A stretch of 64,000 nucleotides of DNA from [Phialemoniopsis] sp. UDSM-2020 (lineage: Eukaryota > Ascomycota > Sordariomycetes > Thyridiales > Thyridiaceae): NCBI GenBank assembly GCA_018873225.1, contig JAEILZ010000004.1, positions 4,278,001 through 4,342,000 of the forward strand, written 5' to 3'. Positions 52,267-64,000 of the stretch are shown piece by piece; position 1 is the stretch's first letter, and each line of letters starts with the position of its first letter. The notes below the pieces were generated by a model. That model was not told where the DNA came from, did not search any database, and was given only the letters and a program-made list of their open reading frames with translations. A program made the position numbers and the translations under genes.

Positions 52267-53496
52267 GCAAATTGCAGCACTGGAGATTGAGGGATGAGAA
52301 GCTGCATCTCGATGCTCTGGAGCTTTGAATCCGGCCTTTGATGACGATTTTCAGCTTCAGGGGTTCTGTGGGGGGTTTGCCGGCCCCTGAGTCTAGCGCG
52401 TTTTGGCGGGTTAGGACCTTGGAAGGCCCGCTCCCGTGCCCCGCAGCCCCTAAACGGGCGGCGTGGCGCTGAATGCGGGGACGCCCGGAGCGCGTTGAAC
52501 ATCGGCACGCTATGGATCGCGGCCAACGTCCTTTGAGGCTCCGTGAATGAATCATCTCTTGATCGGTTTCCCAACAAAAAAGTCTTCCATTACAACGCAT
52601 ATTGCATGCTCGGGCATCATCACACCTCTAAGCCTCCACAGTCCTCGTCGCTCATCCTCATCCACCTCTCGCGGCCGAGGAAGCCGGAGGAACAGAACCA
52701 GTCATCGGCGCGAGCAACCCATCCTTCACAGACATCTTGGGCTTCAAGAATGCGGCCGCGACCGCGACCATGATGTGCACGCACAAACACAGCCATAGCC
52801 TGGTCGCTCACCGCTCTTGTCTGGTCTTGAACATGTCGCACACCCAGGACCATTTGGGAGCTTCACACGGCACTCGGGCCAAGACGAAACAAGGCTACCA
52901 GAAATTCCGCAGTCGTGTCCGTGCCAATTTGCGCAGACACTCCCACACTGTGCATGTGCGATTTGGGGGAGTCACTGAGGACTGAAGTCAGAGTTTTCAC
53001 CCAAAAGGGTGTGCAGGTTTTGACGTGTATCCAGTCCTGAGGCACGTTTCAGGCTACGGACGCGGCTTGGACGTGTTGTTGGCTGCAGGTCGATGCATGG
53101 TCATGTGCAAGGCTACAGGGCTGCAGCGGTCTTTTGCTGCTGCGCATGCGCGCGCACGCCTTCATGCACGCAATTCCCATGTCTGGCGCGAACGTGGTCC
53201 TACAAAGCATGTGCGATAGTGCGCAGCGTAGTGTGCATTGGGCTTCAACGTTTCAATCATGGGTATGGGGAGGAATATGGGGATTCGAGGAGGGAAGTTT
53301 AGGATTTGGATGAGAACCATGAGGTCTGAGGAATGGTATTAAAGAGGTCGAGTGGCCGGATGAGGTTCGGGTTGATGGTGAATGGAGAGCTGGAGCATCG
53401 CCATCGAGCCATTGCACTTCTGTCTGCCCTCTCTGACACCAAACACCTGCTCCTCGCGGCCTCTTCTGTCATTTCACTACCCAATCCGCATACAAG
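52267..53496. promoter_or_regulatory. Divergent intergenic region, DUF6604 and deaminase genes
   Basis: About 1.2 kb with both promoters. Small frames at 52547-52800 and 52737-52985 have no recognisable domain. The last 150 bases before 53497 are pyrimidine-rich leader-like sequence. Confidence 0.45.
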
Positions 53497-55171
53497 ATGA
53501 CAGAATCGAAGCGGCGCACATCTCTGGGAACCGGGTGCTCGGTATCCGCATCGCAAGAGCCCACGGAAGTCTTGGGCGACATCAGCCTGTCTGCCAAAGC
53601 CAAGCGGCGCTTCTACGAGCCCATTGTGCTCCTGCATGCCCTCAACCAGGTCTGCACCAAGCCGGCGAGCCAAAGGAGGTCTCCCGACTCCCCTCGCATC
53701 CGCACGGCGGACCTCGGAGACACGGACGACATGTTGCGCCTCTTCGTCTCCAAGCTCGGCAAGATGTGCGACTCCAGTCCTGGAGGCCGCACCGTCACAG
53801 CTTTTGCCGTGCTGCAGAACCCAAGCCCTCGGATCCTCTACGTATTCGCGTCAAATAAGCGGACGGAGGTGGAACTTGAGATCGTCCGCGCGTACATCGG
53901 CACCGTCTTGCGAACAGTCGGTCAGCTTTCGGCAAGTGCGCACTCGAAGAAGTGTCGAGATGAGGCGTACAGCCGTCTCCAAAGAGATATACTCTTGTTC
54001 TGTCGAGATAGAATCAGATGCTATCTCAATGGCATGGCCGAGGCCCTGCCGACTTGCATCGACTATTGCATCAGAGTCGGATCGGAGGATGGCAAGTACA
54101 CACCATGCTTACTCTTTGTTTTTCGGTATCCATTCGTGTCCGCTGACCCTGCAACGTGCCAGTCTTATCATACAAAGAAAAGCTTCGAACCCTGAGAGAT
54201 ATCGTACATCGTGCGCAGCTCAAGGACTTGGACGACGAGAAATGTAAGTGGCCATCAGAGGTTTAATTGAAGGCTGTATGTGTGCAAGACAAATATTGAC
54301 ATGTTTCAATGAACCAGTTCTCGACGCCGTCCAAAAGCTCCTCCGGACACTCAAAAGCCTAAAGGAAGACATCAACCTGCGCATGTTCATCAGCCGGCGC
54401 CTCGACAACGACCGCGCGGGCAATGCAGCCCCCTGGCGCGAGCTCCACCACCACTCGGGCCGCCTCCTCTCCTACGAGAACCTCGTTGATGACTTGCATA
54501 TCGTCTCGACCGTCTGGCCCGAGCTCTTTGACGATTTTGACGTCGTCGCCATCCCCTCGGCGCCCTGCCACCCCAAGCCGATGGAGAACACCAAGCCGCC
54601 AACCGCCGCCGTCCTAATCGAGCGGCACTCGCCGGAGCATCTCAAGGTCGCCCACGCCTCCTTTCTTCAGGAGATAGACCGTACGCTCGGCTCCGGCGTG
54701 CTTGACCGCGCCGTAGCCCAGCAGTGGCGCGCCGACAAGTTCCGCCCGCAGGTGCACGCCGAGGTCGCCGTGCTGCACTGGCTCGAGCACAGCGGCGACG
54801 GCCTGGGCACGCGCCCGGAGCGCTTCTTCCGCAACGTCAAGTTCGTCGGGTGCAGCAAGCCCGCATGTCTGCTGTGTCAGTGCTACTTCGCCGAGAACCC
54901 GAGCGGCGTGGGCCTGCGGTCCGGGAGCGGCGCCGGCGCCAGCGACGGCAACTTGTACCCCGCGTGGCGAGCGCCGGACGGGCCTGACGTACGCGGCGTC
55001 AAAATGACGCGTAAGGAGGCGATGGACATGAGGCTTGAGATCTACAATGCACTCCGGGACAGGGTCAAGCAGAAGGCATGGCAGGTGTTGTGTGAGAGGG
55101 TGACGGACCGGAGGGATCACGACTCGGTGACGACGAGCGAGACGTTTGTTGGGAGGAAGGAGCGCGAGTGA
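53497..55171 (+). CDS. OTT_1508-like deaminase-domain protein, three exons
   Basis: Protein of 509 residues from exons 53497-54091, 54163-54243 and 54318-55171. Intron 1 starts with GC (GCAAGT) and ends CCAG. The GT alternative two bases on shifts the frame to a poor sequence with an early stop. The GC form gives VLSYKEKLRTLRDIVHRAQ and keeps phase into exon 3. The N-terminal half is helical with no known domain. The C-terminal part has HAEVAVLHWLEHS (His372, Glu374) and FVGCSKPACLLCQCYF (Cys409, Cys412). That is the HxE...CxxC zinc and catalytic arrangement of the deaminase superfamily, as in the fungal OTT_1508-like group. A nucleic acid or nucleotide substrate is implied by family only. 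It faces a DUF6604 gene. Confidence 0.85.
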
Positions 55172-58100
55172 TGTGTTGTTTCTGTTTGCTTCTTATGCTT
55201 TTATTTTTCTAAAAAGCATTGTGTTGTTAGTTGCTGAGATCTTGTTGATATTCTTGTATTATCTTCTTGTACGTATGTCACCAAGGTTGTACAATTTAGA
55301 CCATCGTACTCCGGAGAGTGATCATAATTCATTGAGTTCCTTCATTCCACCTATGCATATATGATGGTCAATAGTACGGAGTTGTTGCCGTCATGTTATG
55401 AGGCCCTTTCTCTGTTACTATTGTGCATGCTAGTCACATTCTTTGTTATATGATATACAGGTTTAGAAGTTCAGATACAAGGACATTGGAACTACTTCGT
55501 ACCTCAGACAACGACACCGACAGCGTCGTATCATGATCAATAATAGGAAAACGAGATGCTCCATTCACTCAGGGCCAGCATGTCTGCTAGAGATACGATG
55601 CCACAACGGCGCGGATCCTCATTACCAAACGGCATTCGCCCGACACAGGCTAGAACGCCATCGTGATCAGATCTGACCCCATCGGCGCCGTCGAGAGCAC
55701 CTGCCCTGTTTCCAAGCATCCATTCTGCTTCCCCGGTCCGATGCCACGCTGCTACTCCGCGAGTGGGATGGCGTCTATCTCGAGCAGTCAGAGGGTGAGC
55801 TAATGCACGCTGCCCGCCGTTCTGGAGACACGCCTTTGACACAAGAACGGCGCGCTCAGACCGGCTTCCTGGGGCACCTGGGGTTGCTGCCCCTGCTGGA
55901 CCCCCCACGCTAAACTTAGCGAATGGGACGAACCGCACCGCCCGCTGTCCCGCCAGAGACGTAAAACGGCTGTCGTTTGCCTGCTCCCCCACGCCCACCC
56001 AGGTGCATTTCGTCTCTGCAAAAGCAGGGTTTGGCGTGGGAGACCGAGCATGAGGGGGTCGACTGGCCGCTCACATGCACCAGAGGACCTGCGTGCTGAA
56101 CCATGGTTCTGACACTTTGTAGTGCCGGATCTGGATCCCAGGCATGCTGTCCATCAAGGTTTAATATGAAACCTGGAATCACATGGGCCGCAGTGCATGT
56201 CTGTCGAGAAGAAACCCGCGCGAACACCCTCCATCGGAGGAGTCGCACTGACGTGCTGCAACTCCTGACAAATAGACGCGTTTCGCGAGGTAATGGGATT
56301 GACCAAGTCCAACCGGCAAGCTTGGTGCTGCTCTCGTCGCCTGAGCCTCAGGAAAGGTCAACGATGTGGTAATGGGTCGCGGTTCAGATCAGAGAGCAAA
56401 AGTGTCATTCCAAACCCAGCCCACGTGCCCATTGCCGACGAATAGACTCGGCGTAATTTCATGGACCGTCATGCCAGCGATCAGATCAGGTCTTCTGGTC
56501 GTATGCTCATCGACCTATGTATTTCTTACCTATCACTTTTGCCAGTCGCAGCTGAGAAGCTGAGTCAATCCTTCGTCTGCCAGCTAGGCTTCTTGAGGTG
56601 AGGTAGCGTGGTGTGCCAAGGGTGGACCAGACCTTCAGCTTGCCAGTGTCGCCTTTCGCAATCAGGCACTCCAGGTAACATGCCCATGCCGAAAGGGCAG
56701 CAATTCTGTCATATTGCCATCTGACAGAACTGCCGAACCATGCGCCGGAAATCGAGCGCGCTGCACACACCGCCGAGACGCCGACCAGGCACTAATCGTC
56801 TTCGGGAGGTGCTTTGCGAGGTGGCCTCGAGCCGACCCGGACTCCTTGGGTTGTCCGTGTCTGTTCTTTTACCTACTTTTGGTAAGCGGCCAGGACTCGC
56901 TTGTCGCATGCAAATTGGCCCTCATCCACACCGGTGAAGAGATCCTTCTGCACATGAGTCCTAGTTAGGGGAGGGCTGGGGGCGGTGATGGTTGGAATGA
57001 TCGAGTGCCGCTGTCAAAGCCGCTCGTTCTCTTTGGGCAGCGCGAAATTGCTGCATGTGGTCATCTTCCTGAGGGAGATTCTCCGCAGTGGGTATCGCCG
57101 TATTTTGCGAGTTCTGACAGATCATTCTATCTAAAAGGCGGCGTTTTCGCCGAAGGGGAGACATTTTGTCTTATCTCTCGGTCTCTGCCCTTGAAGACGA
57201 TGGGCGGGATCGACCGGGAACCAAGATCGCTCCCTCTCCTCTTAACCCACATCGGCCATCGCCTCCTGTCCCTTGATGGCGGACGAAGGGCAGAGTGGTG
57301 ATGACCAGAGGGTCCAAAGCGGAGATCAGTAAGATTAGTGAGGGCAGCTAGCAACCCAATTCCATGCTGTTGGTAACCCCGAGCGCACTCGCTGGGCCCG
57401 CGCTGATTGGCCGACACCTCAAAATGTCACCGCCGGCCAGGGTTGACCCTCAGGGGGTTGAAGGACCCGCGGACGATGGCGGCGTCGCTGAAGGGTTTGT
57501 GTGGCTCCTCCTGGCGAATTCCTCTCACGAACCTCGCGAAGGGGCCACAGACCCTCACCAAGTGCCCACCGGGTCCAAAGTAGCGCTGGAGATCATGAAG
57601 TCTTGTCACCTGTCCTCGTGCTGCAAACGAGTCTCAGGGTGTTCGTGATCATCGCCGCGCCTTACTGCATCGACGTCTAGTCCCGTTCCTTAGGACACGG
57701 GCACGCCCGGCTGAGGCCCATTGGCGGCCCGAAGCTGGCGAGCCCGAGAGGGACTGGCTGGAGGCAAGCAGCGCGGGTAGGGGGGGCCAAGGACGCCCTA
57801 TCCACCGGTCTCCTCCCGAGTCATCAATGGCCGCAAGCAAGCAAGAGAGTGTCTGTCTCGGAACCCTGCTTGTCAATCCTTCCGAGGTGGGCATTTGCCC
57901 CACGGCCACGAAAACGAATGCCACCTTCTCAGAGGGGTGAAGCACCACCAGGTTTTTCAACCGGTGAGAGCTTCGAGGCGTCGCTGAGCTGATTTCCCGA
58001 CGGTGAAAGGCACCCCGTTTCTGCAGGGAATGGCGGTCAAAACAGCAGAAACACATGTTGTCCATGCCTCGGGGAGCCTAGCGGCGCGCCATCTCGGCTG

Positions 58101-61100
58101 TCAGCAGGATATGGGTTTGCAATCGTGCAGAATGGACAAGATTTGCAGTCTACTATGCCCTTGAAGGAAGGCAGTTTTCATCATCAATGGAACCAGAGGC
58201 TCCTCTCTCTCTGGGGTACAAGAATCACAACAGAAGATCTACGAGAGAGTGGGTGATCTGCTCATGTACCGGACCCAAGACAGCGGAACTGGGCTCAGAG
58301 GTAATGAGCCACCTGACATCCCCACAGATCCCCCCTTGGTCATTGACGTTTTGTCCAAACGCAAGTCGCAAAAGAGTTGCGGAACTTGCTCCGTTGATGA
58401 CCAGGTAAATGACGTTTGCCCAGGGTGAGGGAAAGGGGACTCGTGAATCGCCACGGTTATGACGGACTCAATCTCCTCACCCGATCGCTTGGAACGTTTT
58501 GGTGCTGACATGCTCGGCAACCCTTACCACATCTGGAGATGTCGCAGACCTCCAGGGTTTAGACTCATACTTTTTTGAGGGCGAGGTAGCCGAGCAACAC
58601 GGGCCGAAGCCGTGCCTCCCTCGTCGTACGGAACAGGGGCAAGCAAAATACAGATCGGCCAAGTCATTGTTTGCATTGTGACCTGTCAGTCCAGGGCAGA
58701 CGACAAACACAGGACACGAGCACAAGTGAGCTGATGCAGCTCGCCCTGTTTGGTGCTCAAGGAATGAAGGAATAATTGGGGTACAGTCGGCGAAGCTGTG
58801 ATCTTCCCGGCCGATACGTCGGACTTGACAGGCGTCAGATCCTGTAGGCGGAACGGAGCACCAATTGAATGGAGCGCAACGCCGGGGGTGCGTAACATCT
58901 CCCATGTCTGAATGATTCGATAAGTGACCATCCATTCATAATTCATCGGCCTTTGAGACGGCACAGCCGATATGACAGCTTTACCCGCGGCAGTCTTTGC
59001 CACGGACATGTGCCGGTTCTCAGCCTCAACATGCCCTGCCACTTGATACAGAAACGAGATTCAAGCTTTACCTCGCTATATGATCAGCACGGAGTTTCTC
59101 TCTACATGGCGTCCAATGCAACTGTGAGTGTTTCAACGAGTTGCGGAAAGGATTGGCTGCGACCAAACTCTTGCGGACGTCGGGCCCCGGTAACCCGAGA
59201 TTCGCTCGAGGTTCGAATGTCAAACATCAAACAGCTGACGCCTATGTATTTCGTACGCAGCATCCACTTGCCTCTCCATAACGGGCAGTGCATTTGATTG
59301 ATACTGTGGATATCGTCAGTCTTGGCAGGGCTGTAGACGGCAGTCCCCTTGGGCATCGGAGCCAATCCAGAACTCCTCGGGGCGTTACCGCTTTGGAACA
59401 GTGGTGAGGCGCCAAGTATCGTCGCCTCAGCTTCTTCAAAGTAGACCTTGATTTCCTCGGCTTAAGTCGACTCCGACGTCTGCTTGACAAGACATGCGGA
59501 GTCCGCATGCTTCACGGAGTAATTTCCCACGTGTCGAATATGTATCGCCGGCGAGTCTCTCAATGGCCTCCAAGGCGATGTTCGTTTCGTCGACCGAGAC
59601 CTGGTCCCTGTCAAAAAGGCCGTTACGATCCACTCATGCAAGATGGGCAGTCGAAAAACTCTGCCAGTAGCGGTGGTTAGGCGCTTCATCAATCAGCGTC
59701 ATCTCCATTATGTAGTGGGCCATTCACTGACATCCGGTGACTCCGATCCTTTCTCGTGTCTTGGCTCATTGCTCCTGAGGTCTGAAAAGAGCTGATATGT
59801 TGTATTGCTTGCGCGTAGGGCAGCAGGATCGGCAAATGCTCCCATCGGGAATTGCACCGCCCTGGCCGAGCTGGAGACTTTGGTTCTGATATTGGCCCGC
59901 AGAAGCTTAACGATTTCAGGACCTGATGCCCATCCATGAAGGGGTTCAATGCGCTGGAGGGGAAGGGGGGGTTCTGGTGCCCGTCGCTTCAGCGTTGAAG
60001 GACCCTCGTAAAACTTCCTCAAGGGGGAGAACGCGCCGTTGTGCCCTTGGCCATCTCCAGAAACCCCTGCTGAACGCCAACAGGGGCCTGCCACGTGCCC
60101 ACTCCGCTATGTACGCTGGTTTGTTGGCGTTCAATTCGAAGCCCAGGATAGCCCCAGCTGCTGTCGGCTCGTCTTTGGCCAGAGTGAGCGGTGCTTTGCG
60201 AGCGGCGAAGCAAAACGGTGAGAGACGAGAGGTGGGTTGAGGCATGATCGTGAATACTGCATACGGCTTGCTGCATCATCATGTGTCCCGGAGCTGTCGT
60301 CAATGGCGAATGGGAAACCGGTGACTCTGGGGGAAGAAGTGAGCACGGATGGGACAATGTCGAGATAAAAAGGCAAACACAGATCAAGCAGAGAACGGAA
60401 AGGGTCCTAATTGGCTTCTGCAGCAAGCCGCGCGGGCGCAGACCGTAAGAGAGAAGCGATGATATCCGGCTACCTGGTTGTCAAGCCCCTCCACCACACC
60501 TTCAGCCAACTTGTCGCCCATTCGTCAGCTCTAATAAGCGAGCAGCCACCCATCATTTGCAGATGAGCATGCTGTTGGTTGTGCAATGGTGTGCGTGGGA
60601 GTATCCAAATTCGAAATTCGGCAACCTGCGGGTGGAAGTGAAATGTTCGACTGAGCACAAAGACAAATGAAGCTCGTACAGGGTACTTTTGGCAAAGCGA
60701 AGCTCTCCGTTTCAGCGACAGCCATCATTCCAGACGGCGCGAAAGGGACCGACCCGTTAGCCCTGGCCCCAGTTAGTTCTTTGGGTGGTGCTGCCACTGC
60801 AAAAGTGTCCCGTCCGTTCCCCAGTCTCCAGTCCGCGCCTGTTAATTGCAGTACCCGCCGTGCATCTGTTCCAAAGCTCCTACACGCTGGACAGTGGCGA
60901 TGACACGGCTCGACACGGCTGCCGCTGTGCCCCTTCTTGCGGCACGACTGAGACTACGGGGAATTGCCTCTTTCGGATTGTCATCATGACCCAAATGCCG
61001 CAGAGCTCTCTGTGGAATCCCCTCCGCGATGGAGCTCAGCGCGGCAGGGGGCCGGGAGAGAAGATGAATTACGACAGCGCGTGAGCAGGACCTCATCTCT

Positions 61101-63083
61101 CACTTGTCTGGCACTGGAGATCACTCGAGTCAGAGCCTGGAATAGCGATCTGATAGGCGCTCGCTGCTCTGCTCCAGAACCCACCGACAAGAAGCTAACA
61201 CGAGCTCAGGTACTTTGGCGAGCCAGAGTATCCACTGGAAGGGCCAAATAGCTCACTCCCTCCGAGTAACCGAGCCCATCAATTTAGAGGCACCGCCGAA
61301 TAACAGTGCTCGGATGGTTTGCCTCTGTCACTGCCTGATACAGCTCGTTTCCAGGGAATGGACATGCCTGGCTCGTCATCATTCACTAGATCGTCCTTCG
61401 AGCGTCCTGTTCCTTGGTCTAGCAATATCCAGTGCCCGTCTGTACTGAGCGGAATTGCGCCACTCCCCTCGTCCCATGCCCCTGCCTCAGAGAACCCCTG
61501 TGTCCGGCGAGGGTGGTGAATATTGCCTAGTTGGGCTCCGTTTTGCAAGCGAAATCGTCCCTTCCGTTTGGCTCAGGTGAGACCAAAGCAGGGCGGTTTG
61601 TCTCGACGGCGACACACACACACAGCGCTCGCTCTCTCGGTTAGGTTGCTTCTTTGCGCAGACTTCATGTAAGTACTCTCCGCGTAAGGCACACCTGCGT
61701 TCATAAGCAGACATGAATCAAGGTTTCATGAGGCGCTGGCATGAAGGAAAAGGTGAGTTGTTCATGTAGGTAACTTGCTTTGCGAATGACCTCGTGTTTC
61801 TTTTGTATGCTTTACGTGGATCGAGAAGGGTGTTACCACACAAGCAACAAGCGCTGCCGGCTTGCTTTTCCCCCCTCTGCCCTTCGCGGTTTTTTGAGAC
61901 TCCCTGTAAGTATGAGGTTGCGGCGCGCGCCTTAATTAGCAATCCGCCGAGTGGTGGCGCACCTCACACCCAAGGTTCAGGTTCACTGGACTTCTGGATG
62001 GAAGGGCACAGGTATCATTTACCCTTGTCGACCTGTCCCTGGCTGGGGATGTTTCTCGTCGGTATCAGAGGCCGAGCCTTTGGGTCTAGTCTTGCATCCC
62101 AAATCTGGTTCATACCGTTCCGTCCTGCACGAGACGAAGAGGTCCATCTGGCCAACCTAATTCCCAAAATCCCCAGGGATGGCCTTGTGGAACGGCCTCC
62201 GCCGCCCCTCCACACCTCTTCATTCTTCCTATTCTTCCATGATTCTATCATCGCAACTATTCAAACATCACACACCCCCCAATGCTCACCCCACTCCCCA
62301 CCCATTTTAATCCACTGCTAAGATGGAACCGGCTCACGCCTGAGCCTCTCCTCCGGGTACGAAGGTACTCCTGGCCTTGGCTTTTTTGGTGTCTCCATCC
62401 ACGATGACTCCGGCACAGGGAGTCGCGAGGTACCGAAGTACTTTGTCAAATTTGGGCCCTCAGGAAGCCCACACACACCCCTCCTCGTCCTCCTCTGATC
62501 TACCTCTCTTCCCATATTGCCCAGGTAGGTAGGAGTACTAATGAAAATGTCCCGAGCACTAGGAATGGACATGCATGAAGCCTGGGCATCTGTACACGCA
62601 AAAACGGTTCCCTGGTGTTTCTTGTCCCCCCTCCGCCAGTCCCGTCCAAAACCCAAGACGATGGACAAGGTATCCATACCTTGTCTACCTGACCCAGTAG
62701 TGCCGTGCCTGAGCTACTTGCAGTCTTCTAGACCAAAGAGTCCACGACAAGCTTAAATAAAACGTCATTCCCATCTCTCATACACTCTGCTCCCTCCTGC
62801 CCTCCCCCAGTCTACCCATCCTTGCCAACGGGTTGTGTCTTGATATCCAAGTCTTGCCATAACTGTTCTTGCTGTACCACATCACTCACCAGCACTGTTG
62901 TCAACACTCACACGAGACAACTTTCGTCGACGAGCTACGCCCTTGACACCAACAATTCTCCTCGGTATCGACCATTCTACGCACTCTCCCCGGCCAGCTT
63001 ACACTTAGCTGGACCCCGGGTTATCAGATTAAACCGTCTCTCTCCCCTTCTCACCTTCACACACAACACATCCCAAAGTCACC
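55172..63083. other. 7.9-kb gene desert
   Basis: The longest region without a recognisable gene. Frames are short, overlap on both strands and show no domain or consistent codon use. The first 350 bases are AT-rich 3' sequence of the deaminase gene. A short CA run lies at about 61610-61623. From about 62200 the plus strand is pyrimidine- and CA-rich, like a long leader of the gene at 63084. No tRNA, rRNA or transposon signature was seen by eye. Confidence 0.5.
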
Positions 63084-63923
63084 ATGTGCGACTACACACA
63101 AGTATGAACCGGCCAGAGATCTCTCCAACAAGAAGGACAATCCCTTTTTTCTAACATGATTCTAGCGGGAATATGCATGCGGCCACTACAGATGGATTGC
63201 GGCGATCTGGTGCAGAGACTACACGCAGACACACCGGAGGTGTCAGCCCAACGTGACGCATTTTGAGTACAGGTAGGTCTTTACCCGTCTAGACTTGTAA
63301 GACTCGTGACCCATCACGACCGTCTCTTGTCACACCTGAGCATCAGTTCGCTAATCATCGGCTTTTCATAACATACAGGGCAGATGAAGTTTGCAGTATG
63401 TCTCTTTTTCCTTTGCTCCCCCTCATCCCTCCTATCCTCACACATGCACCCCCCCCCCCCCCCCCCCATTTACCTGCCCTCCTCCCACCACTTTGCCGAG
63501 CTTTGAACCCGAACGGCCGCCTCTTTTTTGGTGATGACCGGGGGGTCCTGGTAGCAGCGCCAGCTACTGCGAGGAGAGCCATGCGAGCACGAGGGAGCTG
63601 CTGCACCACGCGCATTGGCACTTCAAGCACACCCCCATCCCGCACGAAACCACTTCCACGCAGGCTAGGTTGCTTCCCGCTAGCGAATCCTCCACCTATG
63701 CAAGAGTCTATTTGCTCCGGGGCGGGCGTCCTATCACCACGTCGCCATTCATCACACCCTCTACATTGGACATGTTATGTCTGAAAAGAGGTCAATCAAA
63801 TCAACAAGGGGAAATGCTAACAAGAGACTCTCAATCACTACAGGTCAATGCCGGCCGAAACAACATATCCCCTGGGAGAACATGATCAAGCGCCCCAGCA
63901 AGGCCACGACCTTCAGCCTGTAA
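63084..63923 (+). CDS. Small cysteine-rich conserved fungal protein, four exons
   Basis: Predicted 73-residue protein from exons 63084-63101, 63166-63272, 63379-63395 and 63844-63923. All introns are GT-AG and the phase is kept; introns 1 and 3 have CTAAC branch points. The product begins MCDYTQREYACGHYRWIAAI, continues WCRDYTQTHRRCQPNVTHFEY and ends with CSQCRPKQHIPWENMIKRP. The CGH, the WC and the final CxxCRP recall a small Cys/His protein family I know from Pezizomycotina. The Cys/His set suggests a zinc-binding fold. The last intron is long (448 bases), holds a 19-C run and a possible cassette exon (63558-63668). Function is unknown. The start has a good CACCATG context. Confidence 0.75.
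63449..63467. repeat. Poly-C run of 19 bases
   Basis: An uninterrupted C run inside the last intron of the gene at 63084. Such runs vary in length and are prone to sequencing error; here it does not touch a coding exon of the preferred model. Confidence 0.9.
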
Positions 63924-64000
63924 ATGGCACTGCCGGGTCTCCATTTTCTTTTCTTTTTTTGAGGGACATAACAACAGCGGGCGCCAACGGCGGATTACTT

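Noticed and set aside
61794..62321. 175-codon plus-strand frame in the right desert
   Set aside because: No start context, no domain, ends in leader-like pyrimidine-rich DNA.

Overview
The window is nuclear DNA from a filamentous ascomycete (Pezizomycotina, probably a Sordariomycete). Genes carry many short GT-AG introns of 49-122 bases with CTAAC/CTGAC branch points. Coding DNA is richer in third-position G and C than the flanks. The gene families are typical of this group: three Zn2Cys6 regulators, a DAL5-type MFS permease, a Baeyer-Villiger monooxygenase, a HeLo-NACHT NLR-like protein and DUF2427/Ytp1 proteins. I rebuilt exon structures by hand from splice signals, phase and family conservation. 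Every identification rests on motif recognition, because no database search was possible.

Left part (190-13585): a compact cluster of six genes. Two Zn2Cys6 regulators (ends at 190 and 2651, minus strand) are followed by an allantoate-type MFS permease (5683, plus), a class I Baeyer-Villiger monooxygenase (7899-10140, minus), an acetoin-reductase-like SDR with ten introns (10908-12396, minus) and a small cupin (12909, plus). Regulator 2 and the permease share a divergent promoter, as do the SDR and the cupin. The simplest reading is an inducible uptake and oxidation pathway (alcohol to ketone to ester or lactone), but the substrate cannot be read from sequence. An MBOAT/wax-synthase-like acyltransferase (14377) and a full phosphoketolase (15712-18511) follow, then a third Zn2Cys6 regulator (18957-21180).

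Middle (21663-41491): a short DUF2427-only membrane protein and a full Ytp1-type protein lie in tandem, with a 165-bp MITE-like element between them. Then comes a 6.3-kb stretch without recognisable genes that ends at a gene for a histidine-rich-tailed protein with signs of a spliced 5' leader. A type II membrane glycosyltransferase-like gene, an aminoglycoside-phosphotransferase-family kinase and an intronless 979-residue HeLo-NACHT protein follow.

Right part (41492-64000): another desert, a small unknown gene (45128), a SET-domain methyltransferase (46137-47699), a GPI-anchored secreted protein (48215-49027), a DUF6604 protein (49576-52266) and, facing it, a three-exon protein with an OTT_1508-like deaminase domain (53497-55171). 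A 7.9-kb desert then leads to a small cysteine-rich four-exon gene at the right edge.

Most notable are the catabolic-looking cluster, the NLR-like protein, the deaminase, a 7-base microexon beside a GC-AG intron, and the MITE.
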